64,000 nt of DNA from assembly GCA_043228905.1 (NCBI GenBank), contig JBHGNT010000012.1, positions 13,702,001 through 13,766,000 of the forward strand, read 5' to 3'. The notes under the pieces were generated by a model, which saw only the letters and a list, made by a program, of their open reading frames with translations, was not told the DNA's origin and made no database searches. Of the stretch, positions 43,391 through 56,000 are shown piece by piece; the first letter of the stretch is position 1; each line of letters starts with the position of its first letter. This DNA is from Azolla caroliniana (Eukaryota; Polypodiophyta). A program made the position numbers and the translations under genes.

Positions 43391-45212
43391 AAAATTAGAA
43401 TTAGAATTTTTATTGTGCATAAAGAGGTCAATTTTGACCTATGGGACCATATTATACATGTGTTCTTGATATGTGTCTCCTTTCTAAGAAGGGGTATTCA
43501 TACATTGAAGCACAAAGTCTTTATGTGTGAATAAAGCATACACATATGAGATCAACCTTCTTGGTGGTGTCTTAAGTATGGCACTTAAGTTATCACTCCC
43601 TCTTAGTATGTAGCATATCTTGAACGAATTGCACTATATGTCGAGCATGTGAAGAGGAAGTGACATTCATCCTCCACCATGCCTTCATTGCCTACTTTGC
43701 ATGTCTTCAAATTAGTTACATTTTGATACCATGATGCAATTTCAACACCTAACTTGTGAGATCGAGTGTGAAGTAGTGTAAGGGCTCTACGAGCATTACT
43801 ACTCATATTGGTAATGAGATAAGGTTGGATACGATCAATAGCCATTCTCGCTTTATATTGAGACCAACATTCAGGGTTGACATTTGCAATGTAGTATTCT
43901 AGCTTTGTCCTCTTAGCATCTTCCCACTTCATCCTTAATGATTCCACAAACCTTTCCTCAATCATTACATACTGCATAGCATACCACATCATCCAAACCC
44001 CATCTTCCAAACCATTTCCTTATGTCAACAACCCAACCAAATGAGAGAATCTTACTTTTATGATTCTTTTGTAGCTTACATCCAACATTCCAAGCAAGAT
44101 GTGGTAATCAATGATTCAACATATTCTTGATTTTTATAATGTATTTATATACTTTTTGGAGTGCCAATAGTTCTATGGGTTGAACACATGTTTCCAAGAG
44201 CATAACCTGGTAAGAGGTAGTGCATTTAACTCCGAATTGCCTCCTTAAAAACATCTTTTGAATTTTCTCAATCTCATTCCATGCATTAAGAGAGATGGTG
44301 CCACCCCATACTTCTACTCCATAAAGCAATACTTGAGTTACCATGGCATTGAACAACATTAATTTTACTTCACATCCACAAGTATCACTTTGGTTGCATT
44401 GGTTCTCCAAAAGGTAATACGATTTCCAATCGGCTTGGAGCCTAGAATCAAAGCATGCACTCCATTTATTTGTGGCAGGTATATCAATACCAATATATTT
44501 AAAGCTTCGAACAAATTGTATATGTTCACCTCTATATGTGAGCATAGGGTAGTGATGAGGTTGGATGGTTTGCACTACCATCATTTTTGTTTTCTCCTCA
44601 TTCACTGCTAGTCCACTAATATGGCAAAATTCTTCTAATGCCCCAAGTAAATTTTGCATACTATCAACATCATATGAGAAGCGTACCATATCATCAGCAT
44701 ATAGAAGCAATAAGATAACATGTTGCATCAATTTGGGAGCATTCAATCCTTCTTCTCTTGCAACCTTATTTACCACTTCTTCTAACTTATCAATACATAA
44801 GCCAAAGAGTGTGGGTAATAGTGGACAAACATCCTTGCTTGACCCCCATGTTACTTAAAAGTGCTTTGAGAATCCACTATCCATTTTTAGTTGGCATTTA
44901 ACTCGTTCATATAGGCGTGCAACAACAACTCGGTGCTCTAATGGCATGTCAATCTCTACCATTCTATTCCAGAGCTCACTTTGTGGTACGGTATGAAAAG
45001 CTTTCTTAAAATAAACAAAACAACAATAAAGTGTTTTTCCTTGTAGTCGACTCTCTACCATGATTACTCTCAAGGTGACCAAATAATCCACAATGGAGTG
45101 TTTTGGTCTAAATCTTGCTTGCCCAAGTGCTCTTTTGCTTGTACTTTCAGCCCATGTGCTTATCTTTTGCTCCATAATAGTGCTATATAATTTAGCAACA
45201 GTTGAGCTCACC
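43391..45212 (-). mobile_element. 5'-truncated LINE inserted in element F
   Basis: Element F sequence is collinear with B on both sides (AATTTCTATT / ATTGATACTT), with only ATT duplicated. Minus strand: RT from KLYSTIMEQKI and FRPKHSIVDYLVTLRV (45214-44855), YADDMV near 44690 and FKYIGIDI, LLYGVEVWGG (44776-44108), then a Cys/His tail CHFLFTCSTYS (44010-43603). There are breaks between the three frames. It starts inside RT, so the endonuclease is missing by 5' truncation. No clear poly(A) at the left end. The small TSD is unusual for a LINE. Confidence 0.85.
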
Positions 45213-46390
45213 ATTGATACTTATATAGAGGAAGTAGACTTCCATGTAATGAATCTTTGTACCACTAATGTAATACTGGGTTATCCCTAGTTTTATAATA
45301 AAAACTCTTCTTTATCTATTGATTGGGTTCACCATTCAATTACTTTTGTACTGAACGATTGTACTCATTTTATTCAATGTGTAAGAAAACAATCTCTTTC
45401 GATTATTTCCTCTCCATCAATATCCTAGTTGTTTTGTTCTTCTTTATTTTATTGTGTACTTGATCCGAACATTCACGTTTATAATATCGATAGTGTCTCG
45501 GGTCATTTACATATTTTAAACAACAACAATTCGATGAAATCTTAAATTATTTTCGCAATGTTTTCCTGAGTGAACTACCACATGGGTTACCTCCTAAACG
45601 TAATATAGACCATTGTAAATGTTCCTAAACTAGCATTTCACATGAGCTCCACGGATCATCCTCAATCCGATGGACAGACAAAATGAGTAAATCAAATTAT
45701 TAAGGACATGCTCTGGGCATATGTTGGTGCAAAGCCAATAAAGTGGGAACGTTATCTCCCAAATTTGAAGTTTTCTTATAACAACTCCAAGCATACATCG
45801 ACGGGATATAATCCTTTTATGTTGATGTATGGTTTTCAACCATGAGCCCCGATTGAGGTTAATATACATCATGATGAGTTGCGAAATACGCAAAAATTTC
45901 TTCGGGATATGCAAGATATGTTGCATATTGCACGAGATAATATAAAAACTTCTCAAGATAGAGCGCGTTTTTATGCCGATCATAATAGGCAACCTCGTGT
46001 ATTCAACCCTGAACAGAAGGTATTTTTACGTTTACCTCATAATTCTAAAACGTTGTCTACGGGTAAGTGCACTAAGTTAGCCCCATAGTTTTGTGGACCT
46101 TTTATAGTCCTCAAACGAATTGGTTCATCAGCTTATCGTCACGTTCTTCCTGATGGCATTGAAATCCATCCAATTTTTCATGTAAGTTGTCTAAAAGAAC
46201 TTCTTGGTTCTAACGACAATATAGTCACAACTGAAACTCTGGTTACTTCTGAAGAATTATCTTTGAAATCACATGTACTAGAAAGAATTCTCGATGGTAA
46301 AAAAAAACTAAAAACTAAAAACTCTGGATAAGTCTATCAAAGATGCAACATGGGAACACAAAAATACTCTTAAAACTAACTTCCCTAACT
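45213..46390 (+). pseudogene. Element F protease end and integrase C-terminal part
   Basis: [18 protein letters not shown] (45225-45290) continues the protease; the region then jumps at about 45620 into integrase (MSSTDHPQSDGQT, FAYNSSKH-like, FLRDMQDMLHIARDNIK) and a worn chromodomain part. The frame is broken repeatedly. Confidence 0.88.
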
Positions 46391-46392
46391 TT

Positions 46393-46806
46393 AGTAGTAT
46401 TCTATACACGTGGATAAAGTGTGAGGGTTAAACAAGAGTGTAAAGAAGGGAAGCCTGATTACTTTTAATCCTTGGGATTGAGACAACCCATTAAGGCCAA
46501 GTGTGAACTTGCTTGGGGGCCTTAGGTCTGGCTATAAATATGAGGCCTAGCTACCCTCATTTGACATATGTTGACTACGTCGAGACTCTGTCCTTGTGGT
46601 GGATCAACTCTTGGAGCGAGCACACTAGTACTAGGTACGACTTGATGTCACTACGGTGGTATGGGATGCCGATCGAGGTTCGAGTCCATCTCGATCCCTT
46701 CGCTCGGGGATGTTCAGGTGGATCGGCACCCTTTTTTCTCTCTCCTCTCTTATTTTTCTATCTATTATATCCTTATCTCATGCTTACATTAGGATATAGC
46801 TCTAAC
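46393..46806 (+). repeat. Element F 3' LTR, first ~60 bp and purine tract missing
   Basis: Begins GTAGTATTCTATACACGTGG and ends GATATAGCTCTAACA; keeps the CTATAAATA TATA box. Confidence 0.9.
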
Positions 46807-48109
46807 ACCCAACATATATTGGGCATGAGGATCAAGCAAAATCAGATGATGATGACTCTTCGGCTCTCCCAGTCCGATTATATCTGAAAGGTGCTTAGAA
46901 GGTTTAGCACGGGGAACGTTAAACCGACACTGACTCTGCCCTGACGTTGACACGACTAACAAATAGGGACTCTCCTTCCACCAAAAAGGAGAGAGAGGTC
47001 AATGGAAAGATACCCTACGCATCGTTCGTAGGAAGTATCATGTACACAATGATGGCGACCCGAGTTGATCTTGCATATGCCATAGGGGTTGTCAGCCAAT
47101 ATATGTCTTCGAATCTAGGACAAAAGCATTAGGAGGTTGTCAAGAACATCTTCAATTATCTACGAGGAACCAAAGATGTACAACAGACTTTTGAATTGGC
47201 CAATCCGACTGAAGTCGAAGGCTATACAAACTTCGACTACGACGGCAATCCAGACAATTGGAAGTCGACATCATGCTATATATTTACCTAGGGTGGTGGT
47301 GCCATATCATGGAGGTCAAAATTGCAAGAGTGCACGACCTTGTTGACCATGAAGGAAGCAATCTGGGTGCATCGACTTTTGGTTGACTTTTTGTCAAAGA
47401 GCAAAATTGACTGTCCAACGCCGACCATCTATTGCGACTCACAGAACGCAATACACCTCATTCAGAATCCTGCCTACCATGCGAAAACGAAACACATTGA
47501 GATGCAATACCATCACATATGAGAGCTCGTAATAGAGAAGAAGCTCGAAGTCCGGAAGATAGATACCGAGGTGAACATTGTCGATTGCTTGACGAAGCCA
47601 CTCCTAGAACAATGCTTCAGAGCACTGAGGACAACAATGGGAATATGACAAGCGACCATGCAGAAGAGAGCCAAACAAACAATCGCAACTGGAATGTTGA
47701 AGATCGGTCCGACTAGATGAGTTGAAAAGGCAAAGTTGAAGCAGAAGGATAGCCAAAAGGTTGAAGATGCAACAATAAGTGAGGATGTTGACGAGAGAGG
47801 AGACGATCGATAGTGCGACTAGGAAGCATACGATTGACCAAACGCTGAGAGTCAGAATCGGACATGAGTCGATCTGATCGAACAAGCCGATTCAAATGCA
47901 AGCCGATCTGACCGACTTAGACAAGCTGACCAAAATGACATACGATCCAAATGACTAGCCAAATTAGGCTAGATTTCGACGTTACCTTTGTAGATTCAAC
48001 CGACTGCCTTGTATGTATACAATTGTAATCTAGGTTCATGGGGGAGATAACCCCAATTATTTGTATACATAGGAAGAGTAGCCCTTTTATGGGTGAGTTT
48101 GTTGGCATA
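46807..48109 (+). pseudogene. Element A RT end and RNase H
   Basis: Opens with CAACATATATTGGGC (QHILGMRIKQNQM), then VPYASxVGSIMY-like IPYASFVGSIMYTMMATR, YLRGTKDVQQ, ISWRSKLQECTTL, YCDSQNAIHLIQNPAYHAKTK and DCLTKPLLEQ. Stops are frequent. After about 47650 the frame fades into a charged region and then non-coding DNA to the LTR. Confidence 0.88.
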
Positions 48110-48370
48110 AAAGGCCGACTCCTTCCAAATTGTATCCTTAAGTGTGAACACGTCCCCAAGTTAGGGCTTGAGTATATAAGCCGAACAGTAACATTGTACA
48201 AAGAGAGAGTTTTACAGACGAGAAATATAGTTTCCATTAGAGCTTCAACTATGCATCTTGCTTCTTGCACACTGTTCATATTCTGCTTCTCTGTCTTATA
48301 TATGTTGTTTGCTTAACACTCACCTTGCAAGTCCTCATCTTCCGTTGCACCAACATATCGTCATATTCAA
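48110..48370 (+). repeat. Element A 3' LTR (about 260 bp)
   Basis: Starts TGTTGGCATAAAAGG after GGGTGAGTT; from 48157 matches the 5' LTR; ends near CATATTCAA. Confidence 0.8.
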
Positions 48371-48639
48371 TAGGTGGGAGATGTAGTTGATACTCAATCT
48401 CAGGGGTTTTTGGACTTTTGTTGAGATGTGGCAAGTATTACATGTTGCCCTCAAATGTGGGTTTACTTTTACAAACTAAACAATAACGATTGATTGGTCA
48501 ACGTTTCACGGGCCGATCTTAGTTTTTACAAATGACCACTAGTCTCTAGTACTATTACTCCATTCAATCTCTTCGATGGTTCTCATCTATTATTGAACAA
48601 GATGGAAGGTACATAACTTTGATCATGGACGATGGCAGA
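48371..48639. other. Unassigned flank
   Basis: Neither continues the PPR frame nor matches another element here. Confidence 0.3.
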
Positions 48640-49110
48640 TCTTGAAACACAGTTCACATTCTAAATTGCCACTTCCAGAAAGCATCTTCATTTGGAGAGT
48701 GGCAATCTCCCCCTTCACTCTGGCAAGGGATGTCTCACCAGTCCGATCTGCTTTCGGCATGCGTCCAACTTGTCGGTTGTCAACACCTTGGTTAGCATAT
48801 ACGACCCGTTCTCCTCCGTGTGGATCTTTGTCAGCACGAACTCTTGGTTTTCTACTCTTTCCCAGATCCAGTGGTACCTTCGCTGGATATGTTTCGTCCG
48901 GGAATGGTAGGCTGCATTCTTCGCAAGGTGAATGGCACTTTGACTGTCGTAGTAGAGCCGGTATTCCTCCTGTTGGATTCCTAGCTCTCCGATGAAGTCC
49001 ATCCAGATTATCTCCTTGCTGGCTTCTACAGCTGCCATGTACTCCGCCTCCGTGTTGTTGCAGCAAAGAAGACGACGACTAACAACCAATAGTGGCTTCT
49101 TTTGCATTGT
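48640..49110 (-). pseudogene. Copia RNase H fragment (C/D family)
   Basis: Minus strand 49107-48715: NTEAEYMAAVEASKEIIW, YDSQSAIHLAKNAAYHSRT, HIQRRYHWIWERVE, MLTKVLTTDKLDACRK, then a GAAGGGGGAG purine tract. Nothing before STTEAEY and no LTR after it. It ends about 970 bp before the KH start codon. Confidence 0.88.
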
Positions 49111-50082
49111 TCAAGTGGTGGATATAGTACACATTCGTTTCATACAATGCCGGATTGCCTAGTGGCGATTCATCATGTCCCACTACTAAGCCATGTAGTG
49201 GGGAGACCACTTATCCAGTTTGTGGTACAATTGTAGAGTATTTCATACACATCTCTTAATGCAATTGTGCGTTTTCATCAGGTAAAGACAGAGAGATAGA
49301 CAGGAGAGAGGATGCATGGTGTCTGGTGGGCGAGAGTTCAGATGGCCGTGAAAGAAATGCCCTGTCTGTAGTGTCTCTCTTAATTTGTATGTAGTGACCA
49401 AACAACACACACACACACACAAACACACAATGCTAAATTTGAGGTGGTAATTCCCCCCCCCCCCCCCCCCCCCACCCCCAATAGAGAGCGAGAGAATAGA
49501 GAGAGATAGTACAGAGAGAGACAGAGTAGAGAGAGAGAATAGAGAGAGAGAGAGAGAGAGAGAGGGTGGAAACAGAGCAAGCAGAAGGTCAGGTTTTAGA
49601 GACTTGACAAAACTCAGAGAATCTCACAAGGGAAAGATTCTTCTTCTTCCCTGAGTCCCCCGAAAGAGGAATTCGGGTTTGTCGACCCATAACCTGCAGC
49701 TGGATTCAGGCACTTCCATTCTCTCATCTTTTGTGCTCGTTTTTTCTTTTCTTTTCTTGTTTCTATGTATTATCTTTTCTTCTTACATGCCTTCCTGTAT
49801 GCGTGCGGGAACCCTTAATCTTACTGCTTCTCTCCCATTAGAAACTCATTTTTCTTGTGAAATTATGTCATTGCTGAAAAATTCAGAGGAATTGATATTT
49901 TCTTGTTTTCTTCTGAATAGGAGTGCAGTTTTTGAACGCTTTAGTTTATATGCTTTATTTTCTATTCGGAATTAGTTATTTCTTTGCGTTGCTGTTTTCG
50001 GTGATGTAAGCATTCTGTTTTGTATTGTCTGTCTTTTTGAAGCTCTATGCACTTCTTTGTTTTTGGACAGATTTAGTGTAAA
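49111..50082 (+). promoter_or_regulatory. Promoter and 5' UTR of the KH gene
   Basis: Holds a CA run (49408-49430), C21-A-C5 (49453-49479), and GA-rich tracts (49485-49565) of the kind common at plant transcription starts and 5' leaders. From about 49570 the sequence resembles a 5' UTR. A 65 nt candidate intron (GTAAGC near 50006 to TTTTTGGACAG at about 50071) would end 12 nt before the ATG. No TATA box stands out. Confidence 0.45.
49453..49565. repeat. C21 homopolymer and GA microsatellite
   Basis: 21 consecutive C, then ACCCCC, then several GAGAGA blocks. The minus strand is a 21 nt G run. Confidence 0.95.
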
Positions 50083-53000
50083 ATGGATGATTCACATTTC
50101 AGATCCAGAGGGAAAAGAAGCTATCCATACCATGACCGCGACTATTCAGAGAGTAATGGAAAGCACAAAAAATTCACTTCAGAAGATGCCTTAAATGGCC
50201 CACCAATGCCAATTCCTAAGCCATTGCCTGGTGACACACTTTTCCGTTTACTATGTCAGGAACCAAAAATAGGAAGTGTGATAGGAAAAGGTGGGAGTAT
50301 TGTTAAGTCCTTAAGACATGAGACAGGTGCCAAAATCACAATTGCAGACTCTTTTGAAGGTGCAGAGGAGCGAGTCATATTCATATGTTCGTCAGAAAGG
50401 GATAGAGAGCGCCATCGGGGCATGGACAGGGGCAGGCATGATTGGGATAGGGATAATAAAGAGCGACCTTTAATTTCGCCAGCCCAAGAGGCCCTTATGA
50501 AGGTCCATGATCGCATTGTTGATGGTGGTACCCTCAATGGGAGTGACATCATTGAAGAAGATCCGTCTCGAATCATCACGACACGATTGTTGGTTCCTAA
50601 TAGTCAGGTAGGTTGTTTGCTTGGTAAGGGAGGGAAAATCATTGCACAAATGCGCGAGGAAAGCAAGACGCAAATTCGCATACTACCGAGAGATCAGGCT
50701 CCATTTTGTTCTATGCCATCGGATGAGATTGTGCAGGTAATTCTTAAGAGTATGTTATCATCAAACTTTGTGGTGACTAAGCATATAATATGCATGTTAA
50801 AAAAGACTCAAAGGTATTGCTGCATATGTTGGCAATTACTTTTTCATTGGATTTTTTTGGTTAAAATTGAATTGTGGTGAGTAGGCATCTCATGTGCATG
50901 TCCCAAAAGTCCTGGGGATATTGTTGCATATGTTCACATTTACTCTCTGTCTGCTATTCTAACTGTTCTTCTTGCCAGTTAAGAGGTAGGTAGTGGGAAG
51001 GTGTTAAAATTCAAATTCTGGTGCTGATTGCAATGGCAACTCACCTTCTTTCTGCAAAGTATATGTGATAATAATTTGTGCTATAGATGTACTGTAAGAT
51101 ATTCCTGCTTGTGACTCTCTGAGAAAAACAAATTGAGTGAAGCATCATAGTTCTCCAAGGACATAGTGATAATTTAATATTTTTTTAATTCTGCATTAAT
51201 GATAATTTAGTATTTTGCTATTCTTTATTCATGATAATTTAGTTTTTTGTTATTCTGCATTAATGATAATGTATTATTTTTACTCTGCAGATAGTTGGGG
51301 ACATAGAGGCTGTCAAGAAGGGCTTGTGGCTTGTATCCACTCAACTTTTTGAGAACCCACCACGAGAATGGGCTTTAGGTGGACGTTCCCCGCAAAGATG
51401 GAATGCGTTTCCGTCAGAGGATATGAATGCTCCATATCAGCCTTCCTATGAATCACATGGAAACTACGATAGTGGGCAGCATCAGAAGAACCTTTCTTTA
51501 TCATATTCCGATCATGATCAATCAGATTTGATGAACTCTGCAGGTCACCCTCATGGTCCTGGAAATCTGAGAACAGATCGTGGATGGCAAAGTTCAGGTG
51601 AAAATGAAGAGCTTGCGTTTCGTATCTTATGTCCTAATGAAAAGATTGGAGGCATAATTGGGAGAGGAGGAAGTATTGTCCGGAGTTTGCAGGAGGAGAT
51701 CGGTGTCAGGATTAAAGTCAGTGAACCAGTTGCAGGATCACCTGAAAGGATTGTTGTCATAACTTCAATTGAGGTACTTTTTGTCTCCATCCTAAATTCA
51801 TGAAGTTTATTTTGGACCTACGACCAAAATTTGGATTTGTTTTCCACTCAAGCTGGATTATGATATTACAGCATCTGGACGACAACATATCACCTGCTCA
51901 GGAAGCCCTGCTACATGTGCAAAGTAAGATTGCTGATCTGGGACCAGATGAGGATGCAGTTATAACATCAAGACTTTTAGTCCCTGCAAATCAGGTGGGC
52001 TGCCTTCTAGGTAAAGGTGGAAGTATCATAGCTGAAATGCGAAGATTAACAAGAGCAAACATTCGTATTTTGGGCAAGGATGATCTTCCAAAGTGCGCGT
52101 CATCTGATTATGAGCTTGTTCAGGTTTTTTCTGTATTCTCAGAGTTACAAAACAACTTTTTTTGTGTATGCTTTGGATATGCCTGATTTAATACTTAAAT
52201 TAGATTGTAGGTGATATCAGGAATGCTCGGGAAGCCATAATACAAGTAACTAAGAGGTTGCGGTCCAATCTACATTATGAGAGGTCACTTTTGAATTCTG
52301 ATGGTGTTATGCATACGCCAGTGAGCAACTCCATGCCTCAGAGGAGATATGATCAGTATTCTCCGGCACAGATTGATTTTCATTCCTCGGGAGTTCCTAA
52401 CATTGGGCTAACATCTTCAAGCTATCTTAAATCATCTCAATCTCCGTCTGATTATTGGAATGGACAGGTTAGTACTTCCTTTTGGGATTAAGAAACCATT
52501 GTTTGTTGTTTAGGTATTGGAATGAATGAAAGGTTCAACTGAAGTGAGTGTCTTCCTCTTTTATCTATTTAGCTCATTTTACTTAATAGTAGCAACTTTT
52601 GAATGCCCGCTGGACACTCTTTGTCGTGTGAGGAAATAACCGTATGAACACCTTGTTTCATCCATGAACGTTGGATTTTTAAATTTATTACATGCTAAGT
52701 CAATTGTAAATTCTACATTTGTGGAAGCACATTGCTCATTACTTATTTTGGATGATGTTTTTTTCTCTCTCTGTTCTTATGCACAAGTATAATGTGTATT
52801 AACATAATTGCCATGAAACTCTAGAATTTTGACAGTATACCATATGTTGTCTGTAAATATTCTTTAATTTTGTTTCTTTTAGCATTTAGAATACTACTTC
52901 TTGAGTCTCTACTTGTAATTTATTTGAATATATAGTAAATTATTTCTTACAAAGCTATCATACTGAGGAGGAAATAACCCTCTGACTACCTTGTTTCATC

Positions 53001-56000
53001 CATGAACTTTGGATTTCCTAAAGTTATTACTTGCTAAGTCAATTGGAAATTCTACACTTGTGGAGGCACATTGCTCATTACTTATTTTGGATGATGTTTC
53101 TTTTCTGGCTGTTCTTATGCACAACTATCATGCGTATTAACATAATTGTTAAGAAACTCTAGAACTTGAACCATTATGAGCACATGACATGTCATGCATG
53201 TGGGCAGGCTCCAGTCCTCTACCGTAGAGTGTAATTGAAAGAGAAAGATATATTAACGTCTTTAAGAGGCCAATATGGGCTGTCAGACCAAACAAGGGAT
53301 GACATCATAAAATTTTGTTTCATCTTTGTGAACAGCAAACAGAAATAAACATAACCAACTAAATAAATAAGTAAGCAAATAGAAATATAATCAAGACGTT
53401 GCTAAAGAATCTTGTCATCTAATACATATAAGATTCTTAAGTCAGATATATTGTGCTTTTTGTCTTTGAAAGATCGCTTATCCAGAATGGAGAGGTTTTT
53501 GAACTGAAGGACCTGTGATTCGAGGGAGGTAACGGCCTTTATTGGTTGATAACAGGGTGGTGAGATTGTCGTCCACGAAGCCAGGGCCTACATGCACAAC
53601 AAATTGCTATTGTCAGATCTTTTGTAACTCCTTTGCATGTCCTGGTCAGGATCACATTTGTGTAGCCTGTGATTGACTAGCATGAATAAGAAAGCTCTGA
53701 TTGTTCTTTGTTGATGAGCTTGTGTGGCTATCTTGTTGTTTGTCAACAACTTCTACATGTGTCTCTTGAGTTCTAGCAAGAAAAGCCCCATACGCATTAT
53801 GTTAATACACATGATATTTCTTGGCAATAATGTCAATGTACATGATATTTCTTGGTAATTATGTTAATACACATGATATCATATGTTTTCTATAATATAC
53901 CTTTACTTTGCATAATAAGTCAAACCATTGCTTAAAGAGGCAATGATATCTCCCCCGTATTTCATAAAAAACAGTACAATGACATGGTGTTCATTAAATT
54001 CCACCCCCAAATGATGTAATTAGCAAAATTCATTCTTTCATGCATATATGCATACCTCAATCTCTAACTGACGTGAAAAAGTTTGCAACTACCCTTTCAC
54101 ATTGTTCAAAGCATAGGATAGATGTATGTCCATATACGAGGGCCTGATGATGTATCTATCCTCTGATGTGTGTAAAAAGTGTCTTAGAGTGCGCCATCTT
54201 CCTACCAAGATATGTTGTGGGACTGATCCATGTTATTTTGTGCCTTCCCAAATTGTAACCAATCAATGGCATTTCTTACATTTTGTGGAGTGAAAAAGTT
54301 GGATTCATGTAGGCATGAGCCATGTGGGTGGGGGAACGGGGGCTGCCGGAGGATATCATATAGTACCTTTGCATATTCATGCCACACCTGAGGTGAGGTC
54401 AATTGTGTGGTCGTATGCCTTTAATTAAACATTGTCCATGCTCTTTTGCTTGCTTGTGCTCGGAACAAGTGATACACACGATCTTCAAATTTAGCTAAAT
54501 TGATCTCTTCTTCTTCTTCACCATTCGTTGGAAGGTTGCTCTTGCTTGTTGTTTTTCTAGGGGTGCAAAAGGATCCAATTCTAGAATGCCATTATTTACT
54601 CCACAACCATACATATCAACTGTATCCTGAATAATTTGTATCTAGCCAGCCCACTATCCTTTTTAGCATATACGTCCCTTGTGCATCCATCCTTCACTTC
54701 AAAGCGTAGATATGCAGATCTGCTGTCGAACTGATAGGTCTACTGGAGATAGCGAAGTTTGTTATTTTGGATATAAGAGATGGAGATTCCATCAGGTAAT
54801 TGACGGTGCTTGCTCATCCTTATGGGTTCCACATGTCAGTGTTCTGATCTGGGCCATTTTGACCAACTATTATATATCACAAATCCATATGCACTTCCCA
54901 ATTCTTGAAAATGTTTGCCAGATTCTTTCACTTCACTCATATCTTGAGCTTGCTGCATTAGACCAACTTCTTCTCGTATAGCTTCGCCATACATAACCTG
55001 ACCGGGGTCAAGCATAGTTGTATGTTCATCTTGGGCATTGAAATCCCCTAAGACTATTATATCTCTCATTGCAGAAAATTCTATAATATCATCGTACAAT
55101 GGTAGATATGATGATTCTCTGAGAGACGTAAACCTTGAGTAGGTGGGTGGAACTTAGCAAATCACACTGTTGAGTTTCCTAAAGTTGTCTCTTTTGATTT
55201 GTACCCACATATACCATGCATCTGCATCCTTATGCCAATATGCACTCTATCATACATCTCCTTTTTGTACAACACAGCCACTCCAAATCCTTTAGTGCTG
55301 CCTGGTGTCTGTTGTTGGGATGCCACACTGGCATTCATCTATATCTGTGTACATCGGGGAGTCTACTAGCAGGCATTGATGGATCTCGGAGAGGATGACA
55401 AGAAAACCACACCAAACGCCAAAGATAGAGGGAATGAATGAGTCGAAAACATAAATTAAATATAAATTGAGACTTATATCAGGGTTGAACATTTTTCTTG
55501 CGAACCCTGTTTTGAAGCCCAAGATAAACATACTCTAAACCCTAATCTTAATGGAATGAAACTGGGCCATGAGAATTTGGGCTCTGGAATTTCATCTAAG
55601 GATCAAACATTTTCTATTCCCAAAACCCCTGTTATATAGCCCCATGGATCCTATCTCCTTCTCCATAAATGGAATGTAACTCTTCCTGTTCTGTATGGGT
55701 CTGGAATTAAGCTTGTTTTTCTCTTTTGCTTTATCCATAGGTGCCAGGATTCCGTACTAGCATGATAGCACTCACTGTCACAATGAAGAACAGGTAACTC
55801 TGTGATGCAAGAATGCCCACCAGACGGGAAATCCATAAATCCTCCTTGTATGCTTCAGCAGCAGCCACATACTCTGCCTCTGTAGTACACAATGCAAGAC
55901 ACTTCTGTAGCCTGGAGATCTAAGAGCCTGCTTCTCCTGTGAAGGTAATAAAATATCCAGAACTGGACTTTCTGTATCCATAAAGCCAACGACAGATGCC

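Larger units (their letters stand above)
30976..46806 (+). mobile_element. Element F: degenerate chromovirus (B family) hosting E and a LINE
   Basis: Partial 5' LTR 30976-31138, leader 31139-32500 and 42176-42520, gag 42521-43390, LINE insertion 43391-45212, protease and integrase remnants 45213-46390, 3' LTR 46393-46806. The 3' LTR end abuts element A's RT frame (AQHILGM), so F sits in A. F gives the empty sites for the C insertion of B, and B gives the empty site for E. RT, RNase H and half of integrase are deleted at about 45620. Confidence 0.9.
10290..48370 (+). mobile_element. Element A: outermost Ty1/copia, split by nested insertions
   Basis: Partial 5' LTR (10290-10521) and 3' LTR (about 48110-48370) align from ACACRTCCCCAAG to ATATTCAA. 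The polyprotein is recovered only by joining 10522-13461, 25893-26613 and 46807-48109; in order they encode gag with zinc knuckle, protease, integrase, the RT N-terminal half, then the RT end and RNase H. All segments carry many stops. About 330 bp of RT, including the catalytic YVDD, is missing between 26613 and 46807. The nested guests are a solo LTR, B (with C), G, and F (with E, D and a LINE). The 5' LTR lacks roughly 50 bp of its start compared with the 3' copy, so no TSD can be read. Confidence 0.85.

Noticed and set aside
48371-48640. Continuation of the PPR gene after element A
   Set aside because: No PPR motif wording in any frame.
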